A stretch of 10,624 nucleotides of DNA. Source: an uncultured Collinsella sp. GTDB taxonomy: Bacteria > Actinomycetota > Coriobacteriia > Coriobacteriales > Coriobacteriaceae. Under the pieces are notes generated by a model. That model saw only the letters and a list, made by a program, of their open reading frames with translations. It was not told the origin of the DNA and did no database searches. The stretch spans positions 1 through 10,624 of the forward strand of contig CABUUG010000057.1 in assembly GCA_902494605.1 (NCBI GenBank), in the 5' to 3' direction. A program made the position numbers and the translations under genes. Below, piece by piece: positions 1 through 6,222 of the stretch; position 1 is the stretch's first letter; each line of letters begins with the position of its first letter.

Positions 1-1
1 C

Positions 2-136
2 CGTGCCGCCGGCACCTACACGGGCAAAGAACCGTTCAACTTTGCCGTAGCTGTACTCTTCCCCGCCGCGCAGGTCAGCGGCGGCGTGCCGCAGGTTCCG
101 ACGGGGCTGCTCACGCACCAGGTCGCGCGGTTCTAG
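2..136 (+). CDS. 3' end of an unidentified gene (partial)
   Basis: The frame is open from the window edge to a TAG stop at 134-136, giving 44 residues with no start codon in view. Third codon positions are mostly G or C, like the other genes here, and a strong terminator lies about 45 bases downstream. Both points support a real gene end. The visible tail has a hydrophobic stretch (FNFAVAVLFPAA) followed by a Gly/Pro/Val-rich segment and ends in HQVARF. I do not recognise the family and assign no function. The bulk of the gene lies left of the window. Confidence 0.6.
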   Translation, partial: RAAGTYTGKEPFNFAVAVLFPAAQVSGGVPQVPTGLLTHQVARF

Positions 137-181
137 CAAGACCAGACCGTCCAGCACAAAAATCGGCAGCCCAACAAACAG

Positions 182-222
182 GGGGCGGAGATGCAGCAGG
201 TACATGCATCTCCGCCCCTTTT
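182..222. terminator. Strong hairpin terminator, probably bidirectional
   Basis: A perfect 14-bp stem (182-195 pairing with 205-218, arm GGGGCGGAGATGCA) encloses a 9-base loop and is followed on the + strand by TTTT (219-222). This ends the + strand gene that stops at 136. Read on the minus strand, the same stem is followed by a U-rich run (TGTTTGTT), so it can also stop transcripts from the phosphatase gene ending at 266. The convergent position fits a shared terminator. Confidence 0.85.
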
Positions 223-265
223 GCGTCGAGAAGTTATGCCGGCGACCCGTGCCGCCGTGCTCGCG

Positions 266-901
266 TTATCCGCGCTGCGGACCCGCAGTAGCCACGAGCG
301 GTTCAAGCCCCAGCTCGCGCGCGTAGTCTTCCTGCGTAAAGACTTCGACCAGTTCAAACGTACCGGCCGCATCGTCAAACGCAAAATGCAGTACTGAGCA
401 GTTGCCCGGCACGCGATCGCGCTCGTCGGCCGCCGCACCCCTCACGTGGTCCATGAACTCCTTGATGGCCGAGCCATGGCTTACCGCGAGCACGCACGTA
501 TGGTCCGGACGCTGCATAAGCTCGGTCAGCGTCGCCACCATGCGCTCGCGCACCTGCATCTGGCCCTCGCCGCCAAACTGGCGATAGAAGTCGCGCCACG
601 GGCGCTCGGGCATGAGCATCACGCGCTCGGCCTCAAAGTCACCAAAGAACCACTCACGCAGGCCGTCCAGGCGCTCGTACGCCAAGCCCGGCCACAAGTT
701 GGCAATAGTCTGCTCGGTGCGATGAAGCGTGGAGGTGTAGGCATGATCGGGCTCAATGCCGCGCGCACGTAAAAACATGCCGGCGCGCGCCGCCTGGTCG
801 CAGCCCAACTGCGTAAGCGGCGAGTCACTCCACCCCTGAATGATACGCTTGAGGTTGAATATCGTCTGTCCATGACGGACCAGATGCAGATCTTTATTCA
901 T
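266..901 (-). CDS. Histidine phosphatase family protein (phosphoglycerate mutase-like), copy 1
   Basis: The 211-residue protein has the histidine-phosphatase fold signature. LVRHGQT at 7-13 holds the phospho-accepting His10, an Arg lies at about 61 (STLHR), LREW at 81-84 holds the acidic Glu83, and VSHGSA at 140-145 holds the second catalytic His142. Such enzymes remove or transfer phosphate on small metabolites or proteins in the cytoplasm; the substrate cannot be read from sequence. I chose the ATG at 901 because AAAGGA lies just upstream and the protein then begins MNKDLHLVRHG, as is usual for the family. A TTG at 925 would overlap the upstream gene. It follows the paralog at 919-1461 after 17 bases, so the two are probably co-transcribed. 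The C-terminal tail after about residue 190 has no counterpart in the paralog. Confidence 0.9.
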   Translation of the reverse strand: MNKDLHLVRHGQTIFNLKRIIQGWSDSPLTQLGCDQAARAGMFLRARGIEPDHAYTSTLHRTEQTIANLWPGLAYERLDGLREWFFGDFEAERVMLMPERPWRDFYRQFGGEGQMQVRERMVATLTELMQRPDHTCVLAVSHGSAIKEFMDHVRGAAADERDRVPGNCSVLHFAFDDAAGTFELVEVFTQEDYARELGLEPLVATAGPQRG

Positions 902-918
902 AGGGGTCCTTTCGTTCG

Positions 919-1461
919 TTACCAATCAAGGAGCGAAAACGCCCCGTCGCAATAGCCAAAATGAAGCACGGCGCCGTTGTCGGGTAGCTCCCCCTCGCCA
1001 GTCACATACTCAAGAAACTCCTGGCAGGCTGAGCCGTGGGAAACCGCCAGCACGCAGTCGTGCTGCGGCCTGGCCATGATGCGGGACAGCGCCGCGACCA
1101 TGCGCGACTGAAGCTCACTTTCCGACTCACCACCAAAGGCAACCGGATAATCACCCCAGGGCTGCGGCGGCATCTCGCGATTTGATGTGCCCTCCAGCGA
1201 GCCAAAATGCCACTCACGCAGGTCATCGACCAGCTCTATGGAACGGCCCTCGCCAACGATAAGCTCGGTCGTATGCCGCGCCCGGCCCAACGGCGAGGAA
1301 TACACATGATCAAAGGCCACGCCACGCGCCGCAAACGCCGTACGCGCCGTCAGCGCCTGCTCGCGCCCGCGCGCCGTAAGCGACGAATCGTGCCAGCCCT
1401 GCAAAATGCTCTGCACATTGAGCTCAGTCTGCCCATGCCGCACCAAATACAGATCTGCCAC
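919..1461 (-). CDS. Histidine phosphatase family protein, copy 2
   Basis: This 180-residue paralog of the next gene downstream keeps all core residues: LVRHGQT at 6-12 with His9, SPLGR at 56-60 with Arg60, LREW with Glu83, and VSHGSA with His142. The shared blocks LVRHGQT, LREW, MVA and CVLAVSHGSA lie in the same order and spacing in both copies. This indicates a local duplication followed by divergence, with different substrates possible. The start is a GTG at 1461 giving (M)ADLYLVRHG, with GGGGAGGG a few bases upstream. A longer reading from 1539 adds a non-conserved leader that crosses the palindromic element at 1477-1511, so I reject it. Role: a cytoplasmic phosphatase or mutase of unknown substrate. 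Confidence 0.88.
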   Translation of the reverse strand: MADLYLVRHGQTELNVQSILQGWHDSSLTARGREQALTARTAFAARGVAFDHVYSSPLGRARHTTELIVGEGRSIELVDDLREWHFGSLEGTSNREMPPQPWGDYPVAFGGESESELQSRMVAALSRIMARPQHDCVLAVSHGSACQEFLEYVTGEGELPDNGAVLHFGYCDGAFSLLDW

Positions 1462-1476
1462 ACACCCTCCCCTCGT

Positions 1477-1511
1477 ACCACCACAAAGGGGACAGGCACC
1501 TTTGTGGTGGT
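1477..1511. repeat. Palindromic REP-like element
   Basis: A perfect 13-bp stem (1477-1489, ACCACCACAAAGG, pairing with 1499-1511) encloses a 9-base loop (GGACAGGCA). It lies in the 82-base gap between the nitroreductase stop and the GTG of phosphatase copy 2. No T-run follows on the minus strand, so it is not a standard terminator. The GGGGACAGGCACC core resembles motifs I recall from REP elements mobilised by TnpA-REP (Y1) transposases. That link is from memory and untested. Confidence 0.6.
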
Positions 1512-1543
1512 TTACCGCTGGATCACACCGCGGTGACACTCAA

Positions 1544-2215
1544 CTACACCAGCACGTCGGCGAGCGAACGCTTGGGTACGTGGTGCACCTGCGCCTCGTC
1601 GCGCCAATAATTGATGGAGCCGTCGGGGTTGGAATCGATCGCATCGATCACCTGTGTCTCGGCCGGAACGCCAAACGCCATGATCAGCTTGAGCTCATAT
1701 TTGTCGTTATCGAGCCCCATGGCATCGATCGCGCGGGGCGTAAAGGCCTTGAACATACAGGCTGCCACCTCGGGCGTGGCGCTACGGGCGGCAAGCATCA
1801 TCGTCTGCGCGGCAATGCCCGTGTCGACCTCGGTAATGGGAGCGGCAGGCTTGCCCGGAACGGCGCGCTCGGCCAAAATCGCGATGTAGCCGGTCGGGCG
1901 CTCGCCCTCGGCAGGACCCGGCCAATCCTTAAGCGCGCCGGCCCATGCAAGCTCATCAAATACGCGCGCGCAATCCTCGGCACCGCTCACCACATGAAAA
2001 CGAAGACGCTGAGCATTGGCACCACAGGGAGTCAGGTGAGCCAGCTCTGCCAGCTCGAGCAAAAACTCACGCGGCACGCGCATGGACTCGTCAAAACGGC
2101 GGCACGTACGGGCACGACGGACCAGCGCATCAAACGCTTCCAAGCCGAGCTTTTCGCAACCCTGCTCTGCCATCGATTCGACACTCGACGGCGCCTCGGG
2201 AACTGCTTCGTTCAT
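1544..2215 (-). CDS. Nitroreductase family protein
   Basis: The 223-residue protein has the features of FMN-dependent nitroreductases. An Arg-rich segment RRARTCRRF (33-41) corresponds to the usual N-terminal flavin-binding RRSxRxF. A CGANAQRLRF block (64-73) matches the SGANxQPWRF region. A central helix DTGIAAQTMMLAA (131-143), a GVP segment (182-184) and a C-terminal YWRDEAQVHHVPKRSL complete the family pattern. Members reduce nitro or quinone-type compounds with NAD(P)H in the cytoplasm as homodimers; the natural substrate is unknown. The ATG at 2215 precedes MNEAVPEAP. A longer frame from 2383 adds an implausible leader and is rejected. The ribosome site is weak (a G-rich run just upstream). 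A DtxR-like dyad at 2244-2262 lies in its 5' region, which may make it iron- or manganese-responsive (inference). Confidence 0.88.
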   Translation of the reverse strand: MNEAVPEAPSSVESMAEQGCEKLGLEAFDALVRRARTCRRFDESMRVPREFLLELAELAHLTPCGANAQRLRFHVVSGAEDCARVFDELAWAGALKDWPGPAEGERPTGYIAILAERAVPGKPAAPITEVDTGIAAQTMMLAARSATPEVAACMFKAFTPRAIDAMGLDNDKYELKLIMAFGVPAETQVIDAIDSNPDGSINYWRDEAQVHHVPKRSLADVLV

Positions 2216-2243
2216 AGGGACCCCCAATACAAGCCAATTGTCC

Positions 2244-2262
2244 TTAGGAAAATCTAACCTAA
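2244..2262. promoter_or_regulatory. DtxR/IdeR-like operator candidate
   Basis: The 19-bp site TTAGGAAAATCTAACCTAA lies 29 bases upstream of the nitroreductase start. It agrees with the known DtxR/IdeR iron-box consensus TTAGGTTAGSCTAACCTAA at 15 of 19 positions, including the whole right half CTAACCTAA and the left TTAGG. The position is suitable for repression of the minus-strand gene. The + strand gene at 2451 starts about 190 bases away and is a less likely target. The match is seen directly; binding by a DtxR-family protein is inferred. Confidence 0.45.
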
Positions 2263-2386
2263 AACGTAGGCAATAACGAACAGGGCTGCAATGTTCTACA
2301 CCTGTTGAATAGAAAATCGCAACGTGGGGAACAACGGAAACAATTCGGGGCCTTTGGGTTACGTTTCGCCCTCTCCGACCCATACG

Positions 2387-2409
2387 CCAGCGCCTTTAGG
2401 CGATACTGG
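2387..2409 (+). other. Short dyad upstream of the HdeD-like gene
   Basis: CCAG-CGCC, loop TTTA, then GGCG, a 3-base bulge, and CTGG form an imperfect stem 42 bases before the ATG at 2451. It could be a 5'-leader hairpin or an operator. I could not place a convincing promoter next to it. Confidence 0.25.
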
Positions 2410-2450
2410 TTGTAACGATCAAGGCTTACGCCGCACGGAAAGGAGACATT

Positions 2451-3053
2451 ATGGGCATCTTTAAGAACGATGACCAAAAATCGAGCCAGTTTGGATTTGA
2501 CGAGAAAAGCATGGCGGGCAAAGCCGTCAAGGCCGTGCGCTGGATTTACGCCATCACGGGCGTCTTAGCGCTCATTGCTGGTATCGCGCTGCTTTTTGCA
2601 CCCGCCAAGTCCCTCGTCTTTTTGACGACTGTCCTGGGTTTTTACTTTGTAATCACTGCTGCCATCAGGCTGTTCACTGCCATTTTTGAGCCGCTGCTGC
2701 CCACCGGCTGGCGCGTGACGAGCATCATCTCCAACCTACTCATTATCTTGGGCGGCGCCATAATCCTGCGCAACCAGGCCTTCTCGACCGCGACGCTCAC
2801 CACGATGGTGGTTATCGTGGCCGGCTTTGGCTGGATTGTCGAAGGTGTCATGTCCATTCTGGAGTCCGAGCTTTCGTCCAACCGCGCCCTCGCCATCCTG
2901 AGCGGCGCACTCTCCATCATCGCCGGCATGTTCGTGTTTATCTATCCGCTGTGGTCGGCCAAGATGCTCGTCATCTTTAGCGGCGCCGCGCTGCTGGTGT
3001 TTGGCGTAACGCTGATTGTTCGTGCTATTCAATTTGGCAAACTGGTGCACTAG
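2451..3053 (+). CDS. HdeD/DUF308 family six-helix membrane protein
   Basis: The 200-residue protein has a charged N-terminal tail of about 25 residues followed by six hydrophobic segments, at roughly 30-50, 54-76, 88-107, 113-135, 146-166 and 170-192. Small Gly-rich turns such as ITGVLALIAGIALLF and LSGALSIIAGMFVFIYP are typical of the HdeD/DUF308 family, which is built of repeated two-helix hairpins. HdeD in enteric bacteria is tied to acid resistance; in other phyla the role is unknown, so only inner-membrane location is safe. AAAGGAG lies six bases before the ATG. The stop codon at 3051-3053 is directly followed by the ATG of the next gene, so the two are very likely co-transcribed and translationally coupled. 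Confidence 0.85.
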   Translation: MGIFKNDDQKSSQFGFDEKSMAGKAVKAVRWIYAITGVLALIAGIALLFAPAKSLVFLTTVLGFYFVITAAIRLFTAIFEPLLPTGWRVTSIISNLLIILGGAIILRNQAFSTATLTTMVVIVAGFGWIVEGVMSILESELSSNRALAILSGALSIIAGMFVFIYPLWSAKMLVIFSGAALLVFGVTLIVRAIQFGKLVH

Positions 3054-3536
3054 ATGCCACGAACGCTCTTTATTGATGCAGACGCCTGCCCGGTCACGCG
3101 CGAGTCGATTGACTGCGCGCAGCGGGCGGGCGTCGCCGTTGTTATCGCCGGCAACAGCACGCAAAACCTAGAACGGCACATTCGCCGCGACGACCCGCGC
3201 GATGCTGAGCACGCGCGACGCGGATTTTGGGTCACGACGCTCGATGTGAGCGTGGGCGCCGACAGCGCCGACTTTGCCATTGTCGAACGCCTGCAGGCGG
3301 GCGACGTGGTCGTGACGCAGGACATTGGCTTGGCGAGCATGGTGCTCGGGCGCGATGCCGCCGCCATCGGCGTGCGCGGGCGCGTGTACGACAAGGCGAC
3401 TATCGACATGCAGCTGTTTATTCGCCACGAGGAAAAGAAGGTACGCCGCGCCGGGGGACGCACTCGCGGACCGGCGGCATTTACCAGCGAAGACCGGGCT
3501 CGCTTTAAGCGCAAACTCACCGAGCTGCTGCGCTAA
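3054..3536 (+). CDS. YaiI/YqxD family protein (UPF0178, DUF188)
   Basis: The 160-residue protein matches the DUF188 family over its full length. It starts with DADACPV at 8-14, then has GADSADFAIVE (68-78), DVVVTQDIGLA (84-94) and the C-terminal GRTRGPAAFTSEDR block (135-148). The spaced acidic residues (Asp8, Asp10, Asp70, Asp73, Asp90) resemble PIN-type nuclease sites, so a metal-dependent RNA-acting role has been suggested for the family, but no activity is established. Its ATG follows the HdeD-like stop with no gap and has no separate ribosome site, so translation probably depends on ribosomes finishing the upstream gene. A strong terminator follows within a few bases. Confidence 0.9.
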   Translation: MPRTLFIDADACPVTRESIDCAQRAGVAVVIAGNSTQNLERHIRRDDPRDAEHARRGFWVTTLDVSVGADSADFAIVERLQAGDVVVTQDIGLASMVLGRDAAAIGVRGRVYDKATIDMQLFIRHEEKKVRRAGGRTRGPAAFTSEDRARFKRKLTELLR

Positions 3537-3538
3537 CC

Positions 3539-3583
3539 AAGGTAGATTTTTGGGACGTGCCTAAAAATCTACCTTTTTGTTTT
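3539..3583 (+). terminator. Rho-independent terminator (palindromic repeat copy 1)
   Basis: A 13-bp perfect stem, AAGGTAGATTTTT (3539-3551) with its complement (3563-3575), is extended inward by G-U, G-C and G-C pairs over a 5-base loop (ACGTG). A T-rich tail, TTTTTGTTTT (3574-3583), overlaps the end of the stem. It begins three bases after the DUF188 stop and ends the HdeD-DUF188 unit. The same sequence family recurs inverted at 3611-3644. Confidence 0.85.
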
Positions 3584-3610
3584 GGCAGCGGGGAATGCCC
3601 TGGTCACAGG

Positions 3611-3644
3611 GGTAGATCGTAAGACATGTCCCAATAATCTACTT
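3611..3644 (-). repeat. Palindromic repeat copy 2, inverted
   Basis: The reverse complement of this 34-base element matches 3540-3573 at 27 of 34 positions. They share GTAGATT, the TTGGGAC centre and the ATCTACC end. The palindrome is less perfect here (GTAGAT/ATCTAC outer arms), and no T-run follows on the minus strand, so it is at best a weak terminator for the exporter. It overlaps two bases of that gene's stop codon (3643-3645). Confidence 0.65.
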
Positions 3645-4731
3645 AAAGGCCAACGGCGGATAGGATGAGGCCCCAGCCGGCACCGATGACGTACATCATG
3701 ATCAGGAACAGGACGTTTTCGCGGGCGCTGCGGTTGGTGCGGAACAGCACCAGGTAGCCCACACCAGCAGAGATGAGCGTGCCGGCGAGCATCGGGGCCA
3801 GCTGCAGCGCGCCTTCCAGGTACAGTTGTGTGATGACGACGCTGGCCGAGCAGTTGGGGATCAGCCCGACAAGCGCCGAACCCAGGACAGCGAGTGTCTC
3901 GTTGCCGCGCAGGAACTGCTCGATCGCGGACTCGCCGAAGGTCTCGAGCACGGCGACCAGGACCAGCGTCACCAGGAAAATAAAAACCGAAACCTGCACA
4001 GTGTGCGAGATCGCGCTGCGGATGATCGACAGGACAGGCGTCCCTTCGTGGGAATGGGAGTGAGCATGACCATCATGGTGTTCATGCTCGCCCTCATGAC
4101 CGTGATCGTGTCCATGTCCGTGTTCGTGCTCGTCCTCGTCTTCATCGCAACCGCAATGGTCGCGTTCGCACAGCTCGTGGATGTGATCAGCACTTACGCC
4201 CGCCTCGGCCACTTCATCAATGATGTCGCCCCCGGTATGGTCGTCGTGCGCGCAGTTCACGTGGGCCGGGTTGGCCGCGGTTCCCAGCACGGTACGGCGA
4301 ATCGCCGCGTGCGCGCGGGCGTTACGGCGCAGGCCGCGGATGGCAGCGTCCACGATAAAACCCGTGACCAGTGCGATCAGCGCTTTCGAAGCCAAAAACA
4401 TCGCCATAGTCTGCACGGGAACCTGCTCGGCAAGCAACAGCGGCAGCATCTCATCGGAGGTCGAAAGGAACACCGCCACCAACGTGCCCAAGGTCACGAC
4501 ACGGCCGGCGTACAGCGTTGCTGCCATGGCCGAAAATCCGCACTGCGGCACAATGCCCAGCAGCGAGCCAACCACGGGACCCGCAGCGCCGGCGCGCTTG
4601 ATAGCGCCGTTGACGCGGTCGCCCGCAACGTGCTCAAGTATCTCGAGAGCAAGATACGTCACCAACAAAAACGGCACCAGCGACAGCGTGTCCTTGCCGG
4701 CGTCGAGCAGAATATCAATCAGTAAATCCAT
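3643..4731 (-). CDS. Putative 10-TM heavy-metal exporter (ArsP_2/DUF2899 type)
   Basis: The 362-residue membrane protein resembles the family annotated as putative arsenic efflux or putative manganese transporter (ArsP_2). Two membrane halves carry matching motifs: GSLLGIVPQCGFSA at 55-68 and GSALVGLIPNCSASV at 284-298. Each Pro-x-Cys motif is followed by LY and small-residue helices, which implies an internal duplication with the two halves forming one pathway. Between them lies a long hydrophilic loop (about 135-235) with CxHDDH-type and CGC elements and a dense His/Asp/Glu run at 202-228, well suited to bind transition metals. The substrate is not readable from sequence; divalent metal or arsenical export is inferred from the family. 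The ATG at 4731 has only a distant AAAGG. It is transcribed away from the exonuclease gene, with its own promoter candidate at 4794-4821. Confidence 0.82.
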   Translation of the reverse strand: MDLLIDILLDAGKDTLSLVPFLLVTYLALEILEHVAGDRVNGAIKRAGAAGPVVGSLLGIVPQCGFSAMAATLYAGRVVTLGTLVAVFLSTSDEMLPLLLAEQVPVQTMAMFLASKALIALVTGFIVDAAIRGLRRNARAHAAIRRTVLGTAANPAHVNCAHDDHTGGDIIDEVAEAGVSADHIHELCERDHCGCDEDEDEHEHGHGHDHGHEGEHEHHDGHAHSHSHEGTPVLSIIRSAISHTVQVSVFIFLVTLVLVAVLETFGESAIEQFLRGNETLAVLGSALVGLIPNCSASVVITQLYLEGALQLAPMLAGTLISAGVGYLVLFRTNRSARENVLFLIMMYVIGAGWGLILSAVGL

Positions 4732-4774
4732 GACGGATGGAACCTTTCGTGTCTTTCGGCAGCATTGTAAAAGT

Positions 4775-4791
4775 CCTAGCGGTCAACTAGG
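4775..4791. promoter_or_regulatory. Dyad at the expected start of the exporter transcript
   Basis: CCTAG (4775-4779) and CTAGG (4787-4791) form a perfect 5-bp inverted repeat around a 7-base spacer. It falls just downstream of the exporter's -10 candidate, where a repressor would block initiation. It is short, so it could be chance. Confidence 0.25.
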
Positions 4792-4793
4792 GT

Positions 4794-4821
4794 ATTGTAG
4801 TTGTCCCGGGCGCGGTGCCAA
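4794..4821 (-). promoter_or_regulatory. Sigma-70-type promoter candidate for the exporter
   Basis: On the minus strand, TTGGCA (4821-4816) is followed after 16 bases by TACAAT (4799-4794). Each hexamer matches the consensus at 5 of 6 positions. Initiation near 4787 would give a leader of about 55 bases before the ATG at 4731. Confidence 0.5.
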
Positions 4822-4902
4822 TAGTTGCCCATGGTAAACTATCATCTCGCCATAACTCAGTAACCTCGAGCCGCACAACGCGGCCCGTCCAAGGAGTAGC
4901 AT

Positions 4903-5871
4903 ATGAACGTATCGCAAGCACTCGAATACGAGCGCCAGCCGTTTATCCCCATGTTTATCTACGGCGACCACGGCGCCATGGAGTCCGAGCGCCAGAAGGG
5001 CGAGGAGGCCCTCAAGGTGCTCGAGACCGAGTACTTTACCGCCGAGGGCGACCCCGGCTTCGACTTTGCCACCGTGCGCGACCTGGCCGACCGCAACCGC
5101 GACCTGTGCGACCAGATTGGCGAGGCGCGTCTGCGCAACGTGACGCCCGCGACGCGCTCGCGCGGCCTATCCGATGCCGACACCTGCGCCGCCATCGGCA
5201 AGATGCAAAAGCGCACCGCCGCGTCCGTTATGCGCGAAATCCGCGGCGACCGCGACGCGCTCGGCGTGGCCTACGCCCGCAAGCCCATCCAGGGCACCGT
5301 GCTCGGTATCGACATCGAGACCACCGGCCGTGCACCCGAGCGCGGCTATATCATCAACGTGGGCTGGGAGATCATGGAGCTCACCAGCGACGCCGTCCCG
5401 CACGACGCCGAGGCACACTACTGCGGTCTGCCCGACATCTACCGCGGCGAGGATGTGCCGTTGTCGAATATCCACCACATCACCTGGGACGACATCGACG
5501 GCAAAACGCCCTTCCGCGAGAACAAGGAGCTGCAAAAGCAGCTGCTCAAGCTTATGAAGAAGTACCCGTACATGGCGCACAACGCCGCCTTTGAGGACAG
5601 TTGGTTCAAGATCCACCTGGACGGTTACGCCGAGGCACGCCGCGCCGGCAAGATCATCGTCATCGACTCGCGCCAGATCTGCCGCAGCCTGGATGCCGAC
5701 GTCCGCTCGCTCCCCCGCGAGTCCGCCCCAGCCGCGCTCGAGAACTGGGCGCGCCGCCGCGGCACCCTCGCCGCCGATGCCAACGAGCAGCATCTGGGTC
5801 TGGACGACACCGACCTCATGCTCCGCACCGTCCAAGCCGAGTTCAACCTCAAGAGCCTATTTGCCAAGTAG
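4903..5871 (+). CDS. DnaQ-like DEDDh 3'-5' exonuclease domain protein
   Basis: The last 190 residues of this 322-residue protein form a DEDDh exonuclease domain. Motif I is GIDIETTG (135-142; Asp137, Glu139), motif II is MAHNAAFEDSWF (224-235) and motif III is HLGLDDTD (297-304; His297, Asp302). In most DnaQ-type enzymes motif II reads HNxxFD; here Glu231 takes the Asp position with Asp232 next to it, a variant that could still bind metal. The first 130 residues (many charged helices, no motif I recognise) are specific to this protein type. The expected activity is removal of nucleotides from DNA or RNA 3' ends with two metal ions; a housekeeping repair or RNA role cannot be separated. AAGGAG lies seven bases before the ATG. 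No clear terminator follows, only a hairpin without a T-run at 5906-5941. Confidence 0.87.
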   Translation: MNVSQALEYERQPFIPMFIYGDHGAMESERQKGEEALKVLETEYFTAEGDPGFDFATVRDLADRNRDLCDQIGEARLRNVTPATRSRGLSDADTCAAIGKMQKRTAASVMREIRGDRDALGVAYARKPIQGTVLGIDIETTGRAPERGYIINVGWEIMELTSDAVPHDAEAHYCGLPDIYRGEDVPLSNIHHITWDDIDGKTPFRENKELQKQLLKLMKKYPYMAHNAAFEDSWFKIHLDGYAEARRAGKIIVIDSRQICRSLDADVRSLPRESAPAALENWARRRGTLAADANEQHLGLDDTDLMLRTVQAEFNLKSLFAK

Positions 5872-6222
5872 AAACGCCTGCGACAAACTCCGGCGTAGAT
5901 CACGAGCGGCCTCGCAGCGGGAAACCCCGCAGCGGGGCCGCCCTACGTTCCACAGATAGATCTGCCATCACAAATTCTGAACCCTCATTTTGAACGATTT
6001 CGGCCAATTCCCGACACGTAATTCGTTGTCGGATGGTGATGCATCACTATCAAATGTGCGGCAATTGAGTATTTATATGCTATAGCTAAGCTGCGAAAAC
6101 TTTTATTTAGGGCCTACCAACCCATAATTGCGTCAAGCTTTTGGACAGCATTTGGTTAGACCTCTAAAACGACTTTTTCACTCAGCGCCATCAACACGGC
6201 ATTAGCTGACACGATATATACC
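5872..6222. other. Intergenic region with hairpin and dyads
   Basis: No credible gene lies here. A GC-rich imperfect hairpin (outer arms GCGGCC 5906-5911 and GGCCGC 5936-5941, inner arms 5917-5921 and 5926-5930) follows the exonuclease but lacks a T-run. From about 5960 the base composition turns A+T-rich. Two dyads sit side by side: CCGACA/TGTCGG (6011-6016, 6027-6032) and the perfect GTGATGCATCAC (6036-6047). Promoter-like hexamers TTGTCG (6026-6031) and TATCAA (6048-6053) bracket the second dyad with a 16-base spacer, pointing toward the gene at 6223. The rest shows nothing I can name. Confidence 0.5.
6026..6053 (+). promoter_or_regulatory. Weak promoter candidate with a perfect palindrome in the spacer
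   Basis: TTGTCG and TATCAA are spaced by 16 bases, and the spacer contains the 12-bp palindrome GTGATGCATCAC. With one mismatched pair the symmetry extends to 20 bp (6032-6051). This is the layout expected for a repressed promoter, but both hexamers match the consensus poorly and the leader to the ATG at 6223 would be about 160 bases. Confidence 0.25.

Noticed and set aside
902..925. TTG start for phosphatase copy 1
   Set aside because: It would overlap the upstream gene and add eight non-family residues. The ATG at 901 has AAAGGA at proper spacing.
1406..2257. 283-codon + strand open frame
   Set aside because: It is antisense to the nitroreductase and has no recognisable domain or ribosome site.
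4059..4140. Short tandem-repeat-like tract (CATGACC/CGTGTTCATG variants), considered as a DNA repeat
   Set aside because: It is the coding sequence of the His/Asp/Glu-rich loop of the exporter and needs no other explanation.
3826..4725. 299-codon + strand open frame
   Set aside because: It is antisense to the exporter. The opposite strand carries clear membrane helices and family motifs, whereas this one does not.
4821..4842. ATAGTT/AACTAT dyad as an operator of the exonuclease gene
   Set aside because: Arms are only 6 bp around a 10-base spacer, with no convincing + strand promoter next to them. Chance is likely in this A/T-rich patch.
5906..5941. GC-rich hairpin as terminator of the exonuclease gene
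   Set aside because: The stem has a large internal loop and no T-run on either strand, so I list it only as part of the spacer.
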